In this document: positions 54,867-63,181 of the stretch, in pieces | How the letters are laid out: each line of letters starts with the position of its first letter | Position numbering within the stretch: the stretch's first letter is position 1 | Assembly: GCA_036401395.1 (NCBI GenBank) | Contig: DASWUZ010000123.1 | Coordinates: 1 to 64,000 of the forward strand | DNA length: 64,000 bases | DNA from: DASWUZ01 sp036401395 | Lineage (GTDB): Bacteria > Acidobacteriota > Terriglobia > Terriglobales > Acidobacteriaceae | Reading direction: 5' to 3' | The notes under the pieces: model-generated | Seen by the model: the letters and a program-made list of their open reading frames with translations, nothing else | What the model was told of the DNA's origin: nothing | Databases searched by the model: none | Position numbers and translations under genes: made by a program

Positions 54867-55523
54867 TCAATAAAGATTTAACAGGTCCGTCTGCAGGTCA
54901 ACATCCACTGCTCCACCCGCAAACTCAACCGTGGCTACCTTCCAAAGAGGGTCAGAGATGATCCTTCTCGCACCCTCATCCCCTTTCAATTGCATCAGTG
55001 AAGGAAAGACCCCCTTTTTGAAAATCGCCGGAACTCCTCTCGCGCCGCTATAGCTTGACGCGGTAATATCCGGCGCGCCCTCGCCATTTTCACTGTCATG
55101 ACTTGCGATCAGGGACGTCAGCGCCTCCACCGTCAAAAGCGGCTGATCGCAGACCAGCACCATCGCCGATTCCGGTTCCTGTCCGGAAATCGCTCTCAAC
55201 CCACAGCAAAGGGAAGAAGCCATTCCACTCTCCCACTCCGCATTGACTGCAATCGAAACCGCCAGTCCTGCCAGCTCCCGCTCCATCAAATAAGCTTGCC
55301 AACCGAGCACCACGACCACTGGCGCACATCCGGCGTCCACCGCTAACCGCGCACTGCGCCGCAACAGAGACTCGCCATCTTTCTGAATAAGCTGCTTAGG
55401 ACGCCCCAGCCGCCGCGATCCGCCGGCTGCCAGGACAATGGCGGCAACTGGCTGATTCTGGGCAACCGGCGCATCTCGCGCCTCAAGGACCGCTTCGGCC
55501 GTCAAACTAATCCTCTCAGTCAT
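54867..55523 (-). CDS. mocA: molybdenum cofactor nucleotidyltransferase (MocA-like)
   Basis: A 218-residue MobA-like NTP transferase: AAIVLAAGGSRRLGRPKQLI, VVVVLGWQAYLMERELAG, MASSLCCGLRAISG and MVLVCDQPLLTVEAL. MocA attaches CMP to molybdopterin to make MCD, the cofactor of the xanthine-oxidase family such as PaoC. ATG 55,523 overlaps the xdhC stop by eight bases; the open frame upstream of that start overlaps xdhC and was not used. Confidence 0.9.
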   Translation of the reverse strand: MTERISLTAEAVLEARDAPVAQNQPVAAIVLAAGGSRRLGRPKQLIQKDGESLLRRSARLAVDAGCAPVVVVLGWQAYLMERELAGLAVSIAVNAEWESGMASSLCCGLRAISGQEPESAMVLVCDQPLLTVEALTSLIASHDSENGEGAPDITASSYSGARGVPAIFKKGVFPSLMQLKGDEGARRIISDPLWKVATVEFAGGAVDVDLQTDLLNLY

Positions 55524-56712
55524 CAGACGCAATGAGTGGGGACCGTAGCAGACGCAGAGGCATACCCATCCGCCCCTCAAGTGTCGCCTGCACCTCGGCA
55601 ATGATAGACAATGCGACAACCTCTGGCCCGTCTGCTCCCAGATCAAGTCCTGCCGGGGAATGCAACTGCTCCAGCCAATCTTCGGCAGACCTTGACCCCG
55701 GCAACTGGCCCGAGACTTCATCCAGCAGCTGAGAAGTTCGCCGCCGAGGTCCAAGCACCCCTACATACATTGGATTAAGAGGCAGAATGGCCGCCAGAAT
55801 CGCCCTGTCCTGCTCATAACTGTGGGTCATCACCACTGCCGCCGCTTCCCTTGGCATTCCCGATCCTGCAACCGACACTGCACCTGACTGGCCCCACAAC
55901 GCACCCAAGCCAGCCTGGCTCAAGACCATTACTCTGGCGGTCGGAAATCGCACCGATGTAGCGAGATGAGAACGCCCATCCGCCACCACGACCTCCCACC
56001 CCATGGCCGCAGCAAACCCGGCAACCGGCTGAGCATCGTCCCCCGCGCCAAACACAAACAACAAAGGCGGAGGCGCAATATACTCCGCAAAGGCCGCCTG
56101 TCCTTCAGCTAAACTGAGCACAAACGAACAGCGCTGCCTCAGCGTTTTCTCCGCAGCAGCTCGAAGCGCAACCACTGAAGCACTAGCCGTTCTGGTCTCG
56201 GGCGATGGTTCTAATTCATTCCCCAGTCGTGGACCGAGGGTGCCATTCTGCTCCACCCGCACAGGGACATCATTAAGAACGACACGCGTTCCAACCGGCA
56301 GCACTCCCTCCCCAATCACGGTGGCGATCGCAGAAGCCTTCCGCTCTACCAGACTCTGCCGGATCGCCTCAATCCGATCCTTAGCAGAGACCCCACGCTC
56401 CAGCAGCAAAGAGATTCGCCCACCACAACCCAGGCCGTGCCCACCCTCGCCATCATCGTCAAACGAAGTCGTATATGTCTCCACACAAGCACCGGACTCC
56501 GTCAGCCACCAGATCTTTTTCCCAACCTCGCCCTCAAGGCAGCCGCCGCTCACCATGCCTGCGCGCATTCCGCTGCGTGTGAGCAGCATCGTCGCGCCCG
56601 GTTTTCGATAGGAAGAGCCTTCCACCCGGACGATCGTGGCCAGCGAAACCTCGTCGCCCGCCTCGTGCGCGGCGTCCCAAAGTTCCAGTAACTTCCGCTT
56701 TTCAATCCACAT
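55516..56712 (-). CDS. xdhC: XdhC/CoxI molybdenum-enzyme chaperone
   Basis: A 398-residue protein with the CoxI domain (LATIVRVEGSSYRKPGATML, GMVSGGCLEGEVGKKI, HGLGCGGRISLLLE) and a C-terminal Rossmann XdhC domain (LFVFGAGDDAQPVAGFAAAM). Such proteins bind MCD, sulphurate it and insert it into the apo-enzyme (PaoD in E. coli). It is co-transcribed with mocA and divergent from paoABC, the obvious client. Confidence 0.9.
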   Translation of the reverse strand: MWIEKRKLLELWDAAHEAGDEVSLATIVRVEGSSYRKPGATMLLTRSGMRAGMVSGGCLEGEVGKKIWWLTESGACVETYTTSFDDDGEGGHGLGCGGRISLLLERGVSAKDRIEAIRQSLVERKASAIATVIGEGVLPVGTRVVLNDVPVRVEQNGTLGPRLGNELEPSPETRTASASVVALRAAAEKTLRQRCSFVLSLAEGQAAFAEYIAPPPLLFVFGAGDDAQPVAGFAAAMGWEVVVADGRSHLATSVRFPTARVMVLSQAGLGALWGQSGAVSVAGSGMPREAAAVVMTHSYEQDRAILAAILPLNPMYVGVLGPRRRTSQLLDEVSGQLPGSRSAEDWLEQLHSPAGLDLGADGPEVVALSIIAEVQATLEGRMGMPLRLLRSPLIASDD

Positions 56713-56962
56713 GAACTACCAATATTTTCACCGTCAGATTTTCACCGGCTCAACGAAGTACTCTCCGCGAATACAACTGCACGACCGCCACTGCCGGAGA
56801 GCAACAATAAAGCGTAATCTCTCGTCACAGTAGAAACGATCACCTGAAAACCGCTAACCGTTCGCGCGAAATGGCTGAAATAAAATATTCGACAAAACGT
56901 AAGTTCTGAGATGCAACCGCCTGCGCGCAGAATACAAGCCGACTCACTACAGGAGCGTCCCA
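56713..56962. promoter_or_regulatory. divergent control region xdhC / paoABC
   Basis: A 250-base gap between xdhC (minus) and the Pao genes (plus), AT-rich compared with its neighbours (for example CTGAAATAAAATATTCGACAA at 56,874-56,894 in part). It must contain both promoters; no operator could be named. Confidence 0.45.
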
Positions 56963-57742
56963 TTGAAATCCACCGACCTCTACCCGCCCTGTACCTCCTC
57001 CAGGGTCACAACCGCTGAAGAAGAGTCCGTAACCAGCTCTGAGCAGCAACAAGCGGCCGAAGAGACCCTGCGCTGGGACGTTTCCCGCCGCAACTTCCTC
57101 AAGTCTGCCGGGCTCCTGGGGGGCGCGACCGCCATCGGCATGCCGACCCTCGCTGCTGCCCAGAGAGCCTCCGCCGTTACAGCTACCCCTGTCACCCTCA
57201 GCATCAACGGCGAAGAACATCACCTCACCCTCGATCCCCGCACCACCCTCCTCGACGCGCTCCGCGAAGATCTTCACCTCACCGGCTCAAAAAAAGGCTG
57301 CGATCACGGCCAGTGCGGCGCCTGCACCGTGCTGCTAAATGGCCGCCGCATCAACAGCTGCCTTACCCTCGCGCTCTCCGTCGAGGGAGATCAAGTCACC
57401 ACCGTCGAAGGCCTCGCCAAAGGCGAGGAACTCCACCCCGTCCAGCAAGCCTTCCTCGATCATGACGGATTCCAATGCGGCTACTGCACCCCGGGTCAAA
57501 TTTGCTCCGCCGTAGCACTGCTAGACGAAGCCAGACACGGCGAACCCAGCCAACTCACCATGCCGGTAAATCAACCCGGCCCCATCAACCTCACCGTTGA
57601 AGAAACAAAAGAACGCATGAGCGGGAACATCTGCCGCTGCGGAGCCTACCCGGGCATTGTCGCCGCGGTAATGCAGGCCTCAGGCCAGTCAACCGCCTCA
57701 GCCACACGCGCCGGTCAACATGTCATTCAGGAGGCCTCGTGA
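56963..57742 (+). CDS. paoA: periplasmic aldehyde oxidoreductase, 2Fe-2S subunit
   Basis: A 259-residue subunit with a twin-arginine signal in an extended N-terminus (SRRNFLKSAGLLGGATAIG, about residues 41-59) and two [2Fe-2S] clusters: GCDHGQCGACTVLLNG...NSC for the plant-type cluster and QCGYCTPG...ICRCGAYPG for the second. TTG start at 56,963 is preceded by AGGAG seven bases away. With paoB and paoC it forms a Tat-exported molybdo-flavoenzyme of the E. coli PaoABC type, which oxidises aldehydes to acids. Overlaps paoB by four bases. Confidence 0.92.
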   Translation: MKSTDLYPPCTSSRVTTAEEESVTSSEQQQAAEETLRWDVSRRNFLKSAGLLGGATAIGMPTLAAAQRASAVTATPVTLSINGEEHHLTLDPRTTLLDALREDLHLTGSKKGCDHGQCGACTVLLNGRRINSCLTLALSVEGDQVTTVEGLAKGEELHPVQQAFLDHDGFQCGYCTPGQICSAVALLDEARHGEPSQLTMPVNQPGPINLTVEETKERMSGNICRCGAYPGIVAAVMQASGQSTASATRAGQHVIQEAS

Positions 57743-58728
57743 ACCCCTTTACCTACCAGCGAGCCCACGACCCTCAGGATGCGGTGATCGCCCGCTCTCG
57801 TTCTAAAGACTCGATGTTCCTCGGAGGAGGCACCAACCTCGTCGACCTGATGAAGATGGGCGTCGAACAGCCCGGCAAGCTCATCGACATCAATCGCCTC
57901 GAGCTCGCCCAGATCGAAGAGCTCCCTGACGGGGGACTTCGCCTCGGCGCACTCGCCCGCAACAGTGACACCGCCTCCAATCCGCTCGTCCGTGAACGCT
58001 ATCAGCTGCTGGCAGAGGCCATTCTCTCCGGCGCATCGCCCCAGCTCCGTAACCGCGCCACCAACGGCGGGAACCTTCTACAGCGCACGCGCTGCTACTA
58101 CTTCTACGACCCCGCGTACACCCGCTGCAACAAGCGCAACCCCGGCAGTGGATGCGACGCCATCGGCGGCTACAACCGCATCCACGCGATCCTCGGCGCG
58201 AGCGAAGAATGCATCGCCACTCACCCCTCCGACATGTGCGTTGCGCTGGCCGCCCTCGAAGCGAACGTTCGCGTGCGTGGCCCTAAAGGGGAGCGCACCA
58301 TCCCCTTCAACGAATTCCACCGTTTGCCCGGCAAGACCCCGCAGATCGACACCAACTTGAAGCCCGACGAACTCATCCTCTCCATCGACCTTCCTAAATC
58401 AAACTACGCCGCCCACTCGCACTACCTCAAAGTTCGCGACCGCGCGAGCTACGCCTTCGCGCTTGTCTCCGTAGCTGCCGCACTGGACCTCGATGGCACG
58501 ACCATCAAGTCCGCACGCATCGCGCTCGGCGGAGTGGCCCACAAGCCCTGGCGCAGTGAAAAGGCCGAGCAGTTGCTGGCCGGCAAGCCCCTAGCCGAAG
58601 AAGCGTTCCTCGCCGCCGCCAACGAACTTCTTGCCGGGGCGAAAACCTACGAACACAACCAATTCAAAGTGGAGATGGCCAAGCACGCCGTCGTCCGCGC
58701 ACTTAGCATTGCAGGGGGGCTGGCATGA
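57739..58728 (+). CDS. paoB: aldehyde oxidoreductase FAD-binding subunit
   Basis: A 329-residue FAD_binding_5/CO_deh_flav_C subunit. The FAD motif FLGGGTNLVDLMKMG and SGASPQLRNRATNGGNLLQR are typical. The Cys-rich insertion TRCYYFYDPAYTRCNKRN then GSGCDAIGGYN matches the [4Fe-4S] site found in E. coli PaoB and absent from most relatives. GTG start overlaps the paoA stop. It lacks its own signal and should be exported with paoA. Confidence 0.92.
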   Translation: MNPFTYQRAHDPQDAVIARSRSKDSMFLGGGTNLVDLMKMGVEQPGKLIDINRLELAQIEELPDGGLRLGALARNSDTASNPLVRERYQLLAEAILSGASPQLRNRATNGGNLLQRTRCYYFYDPAYTRCNKRNPGSGCDAIGGYNRIHAILGASEECIATHPSDMCVALAALEANVRVRGPKGERTIPFNEFHRLPGKTPQIDTNLKPDELILSIDLPKSNYAAHSHYLKVRDRASYAFALVSVAAALDLDGTTIKSARIALGGVAHKPWRSEKAEQLLAGKPLAEEAFLAAANELLAGAKTYEHNQFKVEMAKHAVVRALSIAGGLA

Positions 58729-60929
58729 GCCTAGTTGGAGAACCGATCACCAGGGTCGACGGCCGCCTGAAAGTCACCGGCCAGGCCAAATACGCCGCCG
58801 AGTTCGAAGTACCAAACCTCGCCTACGGGTTCCTGCTCCTGAGCACCATTCCCCAGGGCCGCGTCCTGCGTATGGAAACAGTCGCCGCCGAAAAAGCTCC
58901 CGGCATCATCAAAATTCTCACCCCGTTCAACGCCCCTAAACTCCCTGAGCACGGCAACACCGGCCATCCACCTGCGGGCCGCGTCCTGCAAGTCCTCCAG
59001 GACGACCAAGTCCACTACAACAACCAGCCGATTGCCGTCATCGTCGCCGAGACCCTGAACCAGGCCATGTTCGCGGCTTCGCTTATAAAGGTCCGCTACC
59101 AACAGACACCACCGAAGCTCGACTTCGAGGGCAGCTTTCCGACTGCGCACCCGGGCGGCCACGGACACGACCCGGCAGACATCGGCAAAGGCAGCATCGA
59201 AGACGCACTGGCCGCGGCCGAAGTCAAAATCGACCAGGTCTACACCACCCCCGTCCAGCACCACAATCCGCTGGAGCCACACGCCACCATCGCCCAGTGG
59301 GACGGCGAAAAACTCACCGTCCACAACGCCACCCAATACATCAGCGGAGACCGCCAGAGCCTCGCCAAAGCCTTCGGCCTGCCCGATGACAATGTACGCG
59401 TCATCTGCCCCTTCACCGGCGGCGGATTCGGCAGTAAAGGCTCAACCTGGTCGCACGTCCTGCTCGCTGCCATGGCCGCCAGGGTCGCCGGGCGCCCCGT
59501 GAAGATTGTCCTCGACCGGCCGCAGATGTTTGGCCCCGTTGGAGCGCGCCCCCAGACTCACCAGCACATCGTCATCGGAGCAAAACGCGATGGATCGATC
59601 CTGGCCATACGCCACGATGCGTTCACCCACACCTCGATGTTTGAGGACTTCACCGAACCATCCTCAGTTCAGACACGCATGCTCTACGGCGTCCCCAACA
59701 TCTCCACCAGTCAGCGTCTCGTCCCGCTAACCACCGGCACGCCAACTTTCATGCGCGCGCCCGGCGAATCGACGGGCACTTTCGGCCTCGAAAGCGCCCT
59801 GGACGAGATGGCCTACGCCCTCAACATGGACCCAATCGCCCTGCGCCTTAAAAACTACGCCGAAAAAGACCCCACCAGCGACAAGCCCTTTTCAAGCAAA
59901 AACCTCAAAGAATGCTACGCCCGTGGAGCCGAGAAATTCGGATGGGCCAAACGCAATCCCGAGCCGCGCTCCACCAAAGACGGACGGCTGCTGGTCGGCT
60001 GGGGCATGGCCACAGCGACATACTCCGCCAACCGCTCCACCGCGGCCTGCTCGGTGAGCTTCGAGCCCAATGGACGAGTCACCGTGGCCTCAGGCACCCA
60101 GGACCTCGGTACGGGCATGTACACCCTCATGGCCCAGGTTGCTGCCGATGCTCTCAAAATGCCGATTGAAAAGATCGACGCGAAACTCGGCGACTCCTTG
60201 TTCCCCAGAGCGCCGGTCTCCGGCGGATCCCAGTCGGCCGCCAGTGTAACCCCGGCCGTCCAGGCAGCCTGCAAGCAGGCCATCTTGAAACTCACTGCGG
60301 CAGCAGCGTCTGATGCTCAATCTCCGTTTCACGGAGTGATGTCAGCCGACCTCGACTTCGCGAACGGAAAGGTCTTCCGCAAGTCCGCACCCAAAACCGG
60401 CGAAGACTTCACCGACCTCATCTCGCGCAGCGGCGGCAAGCCGATCGAAGCCACAGCCTCCGCCGAACGCGATCAGGACAGCGAACAATACTCCACGCAC
60501 TCGTGGGGGGCGGTTTTCGCCGAGGTCGCAGTCGACGAAGCGATTGGGATGCCCCGCGTTCGCCGCGTCGTCGGCGTATACGACATCGGCACTCTGCTCA
60601 ACTCGAAAACCGGAACCAACCAGCTTATCGGAGGTGTCGTCTGGGGCATCAGCCTTGCGCTCCACGAACACAGCGCGCGCGACTCCCGCTACGGCCGCAT
60701 CGCCAATAACAATCTCGCTGAATACCACGTCCCCGTTAACCTCGACATCGGCGAAATTGACGTCTCAGCCCTCAACATCCCTGACTTGAAGTTCAACCCG
60801 TTAGGGGCACGCGGCATTGGAGAGATCGGCATCACCGGTACAGGAGCCGCCGTCGCCAACGCAATCTACCACGCCACGGGCAAGCGCTTCCGCAACGCCC
60901 CCATCACCCCCGACCTGCTAATGGCTTAG
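58725..60929 (+). CDS. paoC: aldehyde oxidoreductase molybdopterin-binding subunit
   Basis: A 734-residue Mo subunit of the xanthine-oxidase family (GEPITRVDGRLKVTGQAKYA, CPFTGGGFGSKG, RAPGESTGTFGLESALDEMA, SGTQDLGTGMYTLMAQVAAD) with the catalytic Glu in GARGIGEIGITGTG near the C-terminus. It binds the MCD cofactor made by MocA. ATG overlaps paoB by four bases. A strong stem-loop follows the operon. The substrate is not defined by sequence; the likely role is detoxification of aromatic or aliphatic aldehydes. Confidence 0.93.
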   Translation: MSLVGEPITRVDGRLKVTGQAKYAAEFEVPNLAYGFLLLSTIPQGRVLRMETVAAEKAPGIIKILTPFNAPKLPEHGNTGHPPAGRVLQVLQDDQVHYNNQPIAVIVAETLNQAMFAASLIKVRYQQTPPKLDFEGSFPTAHPGGHGHDPADIGKGSIEDALAAAEVKIDQVYTTPVQHHNPLEPHATIAQWDGEKLTVHNATQYISGDRQSLAKAFGLPDDNVRVICPFTGGGFGSKGSTWSHVLLAAMAARVAGRPVKIVLDRPQMFGPVGARPQTHQHIVIGAKRDGSILAIRHDAFTHTSMFEDFTEPSSVQTRMLYGVPNISTSQRLVPLTTGTPTFMRAPGESTGTFGLESALDEMAYALNMDPIALRLKNYAEKDPTSDKPFSSKNLKECYARGAEKFGWAKRNPEPRSTKDGRLLVGWGMATATYSANRSTAACSVSFEPNGRVTVASGTQDLGTGMYTLMAQVAADALKMPIEKIDAKLGDSLFPRAPVSGGSQSAASVTPAVQAACKQAILKLTAAAASDAQSPFHGVMSADLDFANGKVFRKSAPKTGEDFTDLISRSGGKPIEATASAERDQDSEQYSTHSWGAVFAEVAVDEAIGMPRVRRVVGVYDIGTLLNSKTGTNQLIGGVVWGISLALHEHSARDSRYGRIANNNLAEYHVPVNLDIGEIDVSALNIPDLKFNPLGARGIGEIGITGTGAAVANAIYHATGKRFRNAPITPDLLMA

Positions 60930-60978
60930 TACACGGGTTCACGAGGTCGTCTGGCTGGTGCTGTTTGTACCTGGTGTG

Positions 60979-61008
60979 CCCCGCTCTCAATCAGTGTTGG
61001 GAGTGGGG
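60979..61008 (+). terminator. stem-loop after paoABC
   Basis: CCCCGCTCTCAA pairs with TTGGGAGTGGGG (two G-T pairs) around a six-base loop, 50 bases after the paoC stop. There is no clean T-run, so it may be a terminator or an RNA-stability element. Confidence 0.55.
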
Positions 61009-61334
61009 TGTCGCTGTCTCAGGTCCTCGCCCCGACGCTTGATGTTTGACTGCTATTACCAAGATACTAAATCGGGGCCTTTCATCACGCCAAATATACG
61101 TGAGAATAAGGCCAGCATTTTCATCAGCTTAGCTGTTTATTTGTGGCTAACCTATTGACAGATTTCGCAGAAGGTAGCGGTCGGGGCCAAACGCCCACTC
61201 AGGCATAGATGGTCGAGAGGGTCACACCCCTCTTAACATCGCCTGATGCCAGTCCGCATGAGTGGAATAGAGAAATCGCCGGGAGACGCGCGCCCCAAAC
61301 TCTCGCGTCGCCCACACCTCACAGGTACAATTGC
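61009..61334. other. intergenic stretch, AT-rich, no gene
   Basis: About 320 bases between the paoABC stem-loop and the leader of the beta-barrel gene. It is less GC-rich than the genes around it (for example around 61,045-61,160). I see no frame with a ribosome site and no RNA family; it presumably holds the promoter of the gene at 61,430. Confidence 0.45.
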
Positions 61335-61418
61335 AAAGCGGGCAAGGATTTACCCGCAAGTTTTAGAAATCGACATGCCTGAAAGGCACAGCCTGCCGTC
61401 TAAGACGCAGGCGAGGGG
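61335..61418 (+). promoter_or_regulatory. hairpin-rich 5' leader of the beta-barrel gene
   Basis: Three hairpins in a row are seen: GCGGG/CCCGC (61,338-61,357), TGCC-TGAAA-GGCA (61,376-61,388) and GCCTG-C-CGTC-TAA-GACG-CAGGC (61,391-61,412), followed at once by GAGGGG and, 11 bases later, the ATG. Such folding just ahead of a ribosome site may control translation or stability. I could not match it to a known riboswitch. Confidence 0.4.
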
Positions 61419-61429
61419 TCCACGAAAGA

Positions 61430-62029
61430 ATGAAAAAGATTGTGCTTTTGTTGTTTGTGCTGTCGATGATGACAGCTGCCAGTTTTGCCCAGGAAAGCAG
61501 ACAGGATGTAAGCGTAAGCGGATCGGCCTTTTTCAGCCCGACCAAGATAGGCAACGCCATCAACCAGAGCTCGACGACCGGCTACGGCGGCCTCGCCAGC
61601 TACCGGTTCATGCTTACCCCCCACAGCGCCCTTGAGGCCAACTATCAGTACCTGCAAAAGCGCGACCACTATGTCAGCAGCTTCAACGACTTTTTCGTCC
61701 ATGAGCGCGTCCAGGAATACTCGGCAGGCTACGTCTACAACTTCAGTTACAAGAACTTCAACCCCTTTCTCGAGGGCGGCGGCGGCGGCTATTTCTTCCG
61801 GCCGATCCTCGACAGCGGTACGACCACCCTCAGCAGCAAGGGCGTAACCGACATCGGAGCGTACTATGGCGGCGGGATCGCGTACGAGATCAGCCCCAGC
61901 TTCGACATTCGCGCCGAATATCGCGGCATTCTCGTCAAGACTCCCAACCTGACTGGCGTAAGCGCTTTTTCCGTTAATCGCTTCTACAACATCTCAAACC
62001 CCGTGATAGGCGTCGCTTACCACTTCTAA
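61430..62029 (+). CDS. outer-membrane beta-barrel protein (OmpA/Opacity-like)
   Basis: A 199-residue protein with a signal peptide (KIVLLLFVLSMMTAASFA) and alternating amphipathic strands rich in Tyr/Phe (ASYRFMLTPHSALEANYQYL, YSAGYVYNFSYKNFNPFLEG, GGGIAYEISPSFDIRAEYRG), ending VIGVAYHF with the C-terminal aromatic residue expected for barrel insertion. Eight strands are likely. Function unknown. Confidence 0.85.
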   Translation: MKKIVLLLFVLSMMTAASFAQESRQDVSVSGSAFFSPTKIGNAINQSSTTGYGGLASYRFMLTPHSALEANYQYLQKRDHYVSSFNDFFVHERVQEYSAGYVYNFSYKNFNPFLEGGGGGYFFRPILDSGTTTLSSKGVTDIGAYYGGGIAYEISPSFDIRAEYRGILVKTPNLTGVSAFSVNRFYNISNPVIGVAYHF

Positions 62030-62041
62030 GCCAGGCTCTCG

Positions 62042-62077
62042 CTTAAATAGGCTCCGGACTTGCGGAACCTATTTAAG
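62042..62077. terminator. bidirectional stem-loop between convergent genes
   Basis: CTTAAATAGG pairs perfectly with CCTATTTAAG, continued by TCCG/CGGA above one mismatch and a six-base loop. AT-rich at its base, it offers T-runs in both directions and sits between the beta-barrel gene and the end of the toxin gene. Confidence 0.7.
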
Positions 62078-62619
62078 TATTCTTTCCCGCATAAGAGCCG
62101 CGAACCGGGGCCCTGTCTTGTCGTGAATCTCCAGGAGCCTCGTGAGTCCCCCGTGACGCTCCGATTGTTGGACAAGCTTCTCCGTTACAGTCTCTCGATC
62201 CAGATGATACTGGTGGATCAGGAAGTCGTCAGGGCTATGTGCCTCGACGTCCCATGGCCTCAAAGCCTCTACCGGAAAGTGCCTCAGATTTAGCGTGATG
62301 ATAGAGTCGGCGCCACAATGAATGGCTGCGGCAACGACATGCCGGTCTTTCGGATGGTTCGTCATTGCCGGTATGAGGGACTCGTACCCTTCAACCCATG
62401 CCTCGGCGAAGTGGTCTCCAACTCCGCAGCTAAGTAGGCAGTCTGCTCAGACGTAAGTCCAAGCCTTGTCTCCAACGTGCGGGTGGTTTCGAGCATGATC
62501 TCATGAGACCAGCGGGGCAAATACAGATGAGGCGGCTCCGCGAGCCGCAGCAGTGTGTCCCGAAGCGCCGCGTTTACCAACACACAGGCATCGAGCACTA
62601 CGTGATCACCGCGGCTCAT
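62069..62619 (-). pseudogene. PIN-domain toxin (VapC-like), frameshifted
   Basis: Two frames together make one PIN protein of about 180 residues. The N-terminal part (VVLDACVLVNAALRDTLLRL, first acidic Asp, then WSHEIMLETTRTL) runs from ATG 62,619. It loses its frame near 62,413, after which FAEAWVEGYESLIPAM and TNHPKDRHVVAAAIHCGAD, then TLNLRHFP supply the rest of the active site in another frame, ending at 62,069. PIN toxins cut RNA. Unless it is a sequencing error, the toxin is inactivated. It overlaps the antitoxin stop by four bases. Confidence 0.8.
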
Positions 62620-63077
62620 TCCTGCGGCAGCAAAACCTTGTCGTATACACCCGCCCGTTCTGATTCGTGCGCCATGCGATTGAGCGCCTCGTGCCGCTCT
62701 CGGTCCCGATATTGCTTATACGTCATCAGGTCCTTCAAATAAACTCGACGATGGCTTCCAGTAAGGTGGTAAGGAAGTTTTTTCGACTCGAGTAACTTCA
62801 CGAAGTAGGGACGCGACACACCCAGAACACCAGCAGCCTGCTGCGTGGTTAGCTCCTCTACCACTGGCAGGATCGAGATCGCCTTTCCTTCCTGGATCCC
62901 CTTAAGAATTTTAAGCAGTAAATCGTGAACTACCTCAGGGACTTCCACAGGGGCCAGCTCACCCTCTCCCGTCACGATGACTTTGTCCTCCAGCCGCAGT
63001 AGTTCATACAGCGCAGTGATCCGTGCATCCTCCGACACGGGCTTATCGAAAGGAGCGCGAGCGGTTGAGGTAATCAT
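62616..63077 (-). CDS. HTH (excisionase-type) antitoxin
   Basis: A 153-residue protein with a C-terminal MerR/excisionase-type helix-turn-helix: ELTTQQAAGVLGVSRPYFVK, LLESKKLPYHLTGSHRRVYL and LKDLMTYKQYRDRERHEAL. An N-terminal all-helical region of about 60 residues precedes it. The ATG at 63,077 is preceded by AGGAGGG. HTH proteins of this kind pair with PIN toxins as antitoxins and repress their own operon. It appears intact while its toxin is broken. Confidence 0.82.
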   Translation of the reverse strand: MITSTARAPFDKPVSEDARITALYELLRLEDKVIVTGEGELAPVEVPEVVHDLLLKILKGIQEGKAISILPVVEELTTQQAAGVLGVSRPYFVKLLESKKLPYHLTGSHRRVYLKDLMTYKQYRDRERHEALNRMAHESERAGVYDKVLLPQE

Positions 63078-63087
63078 GGCCCTCCTA

Positions 63088-63109
63088 TTCGTACAATCCA
63101 TTATACGAA
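63088..63109. promoter_or_regulatory. candidate antitoxin operator
   Basis: TTCGTA (63,088-63,093) and TACGAA (63,104-63,109) form an inverted repeat ten bases apart, just upstream of the antitoxin start, in an AT-rich stretch with further TTCG/CGAA half-sites (to about 63,140). Binding by the HTH antitoxin is inferred. Confidence 0.4.
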
Positions 63110-63181
63110 ATAACCGAAATATGAGAAATATTCGAAGCGCTGGAGATGATTACAAGCATCTGGCCTAAGCCCAGCCTGAAC

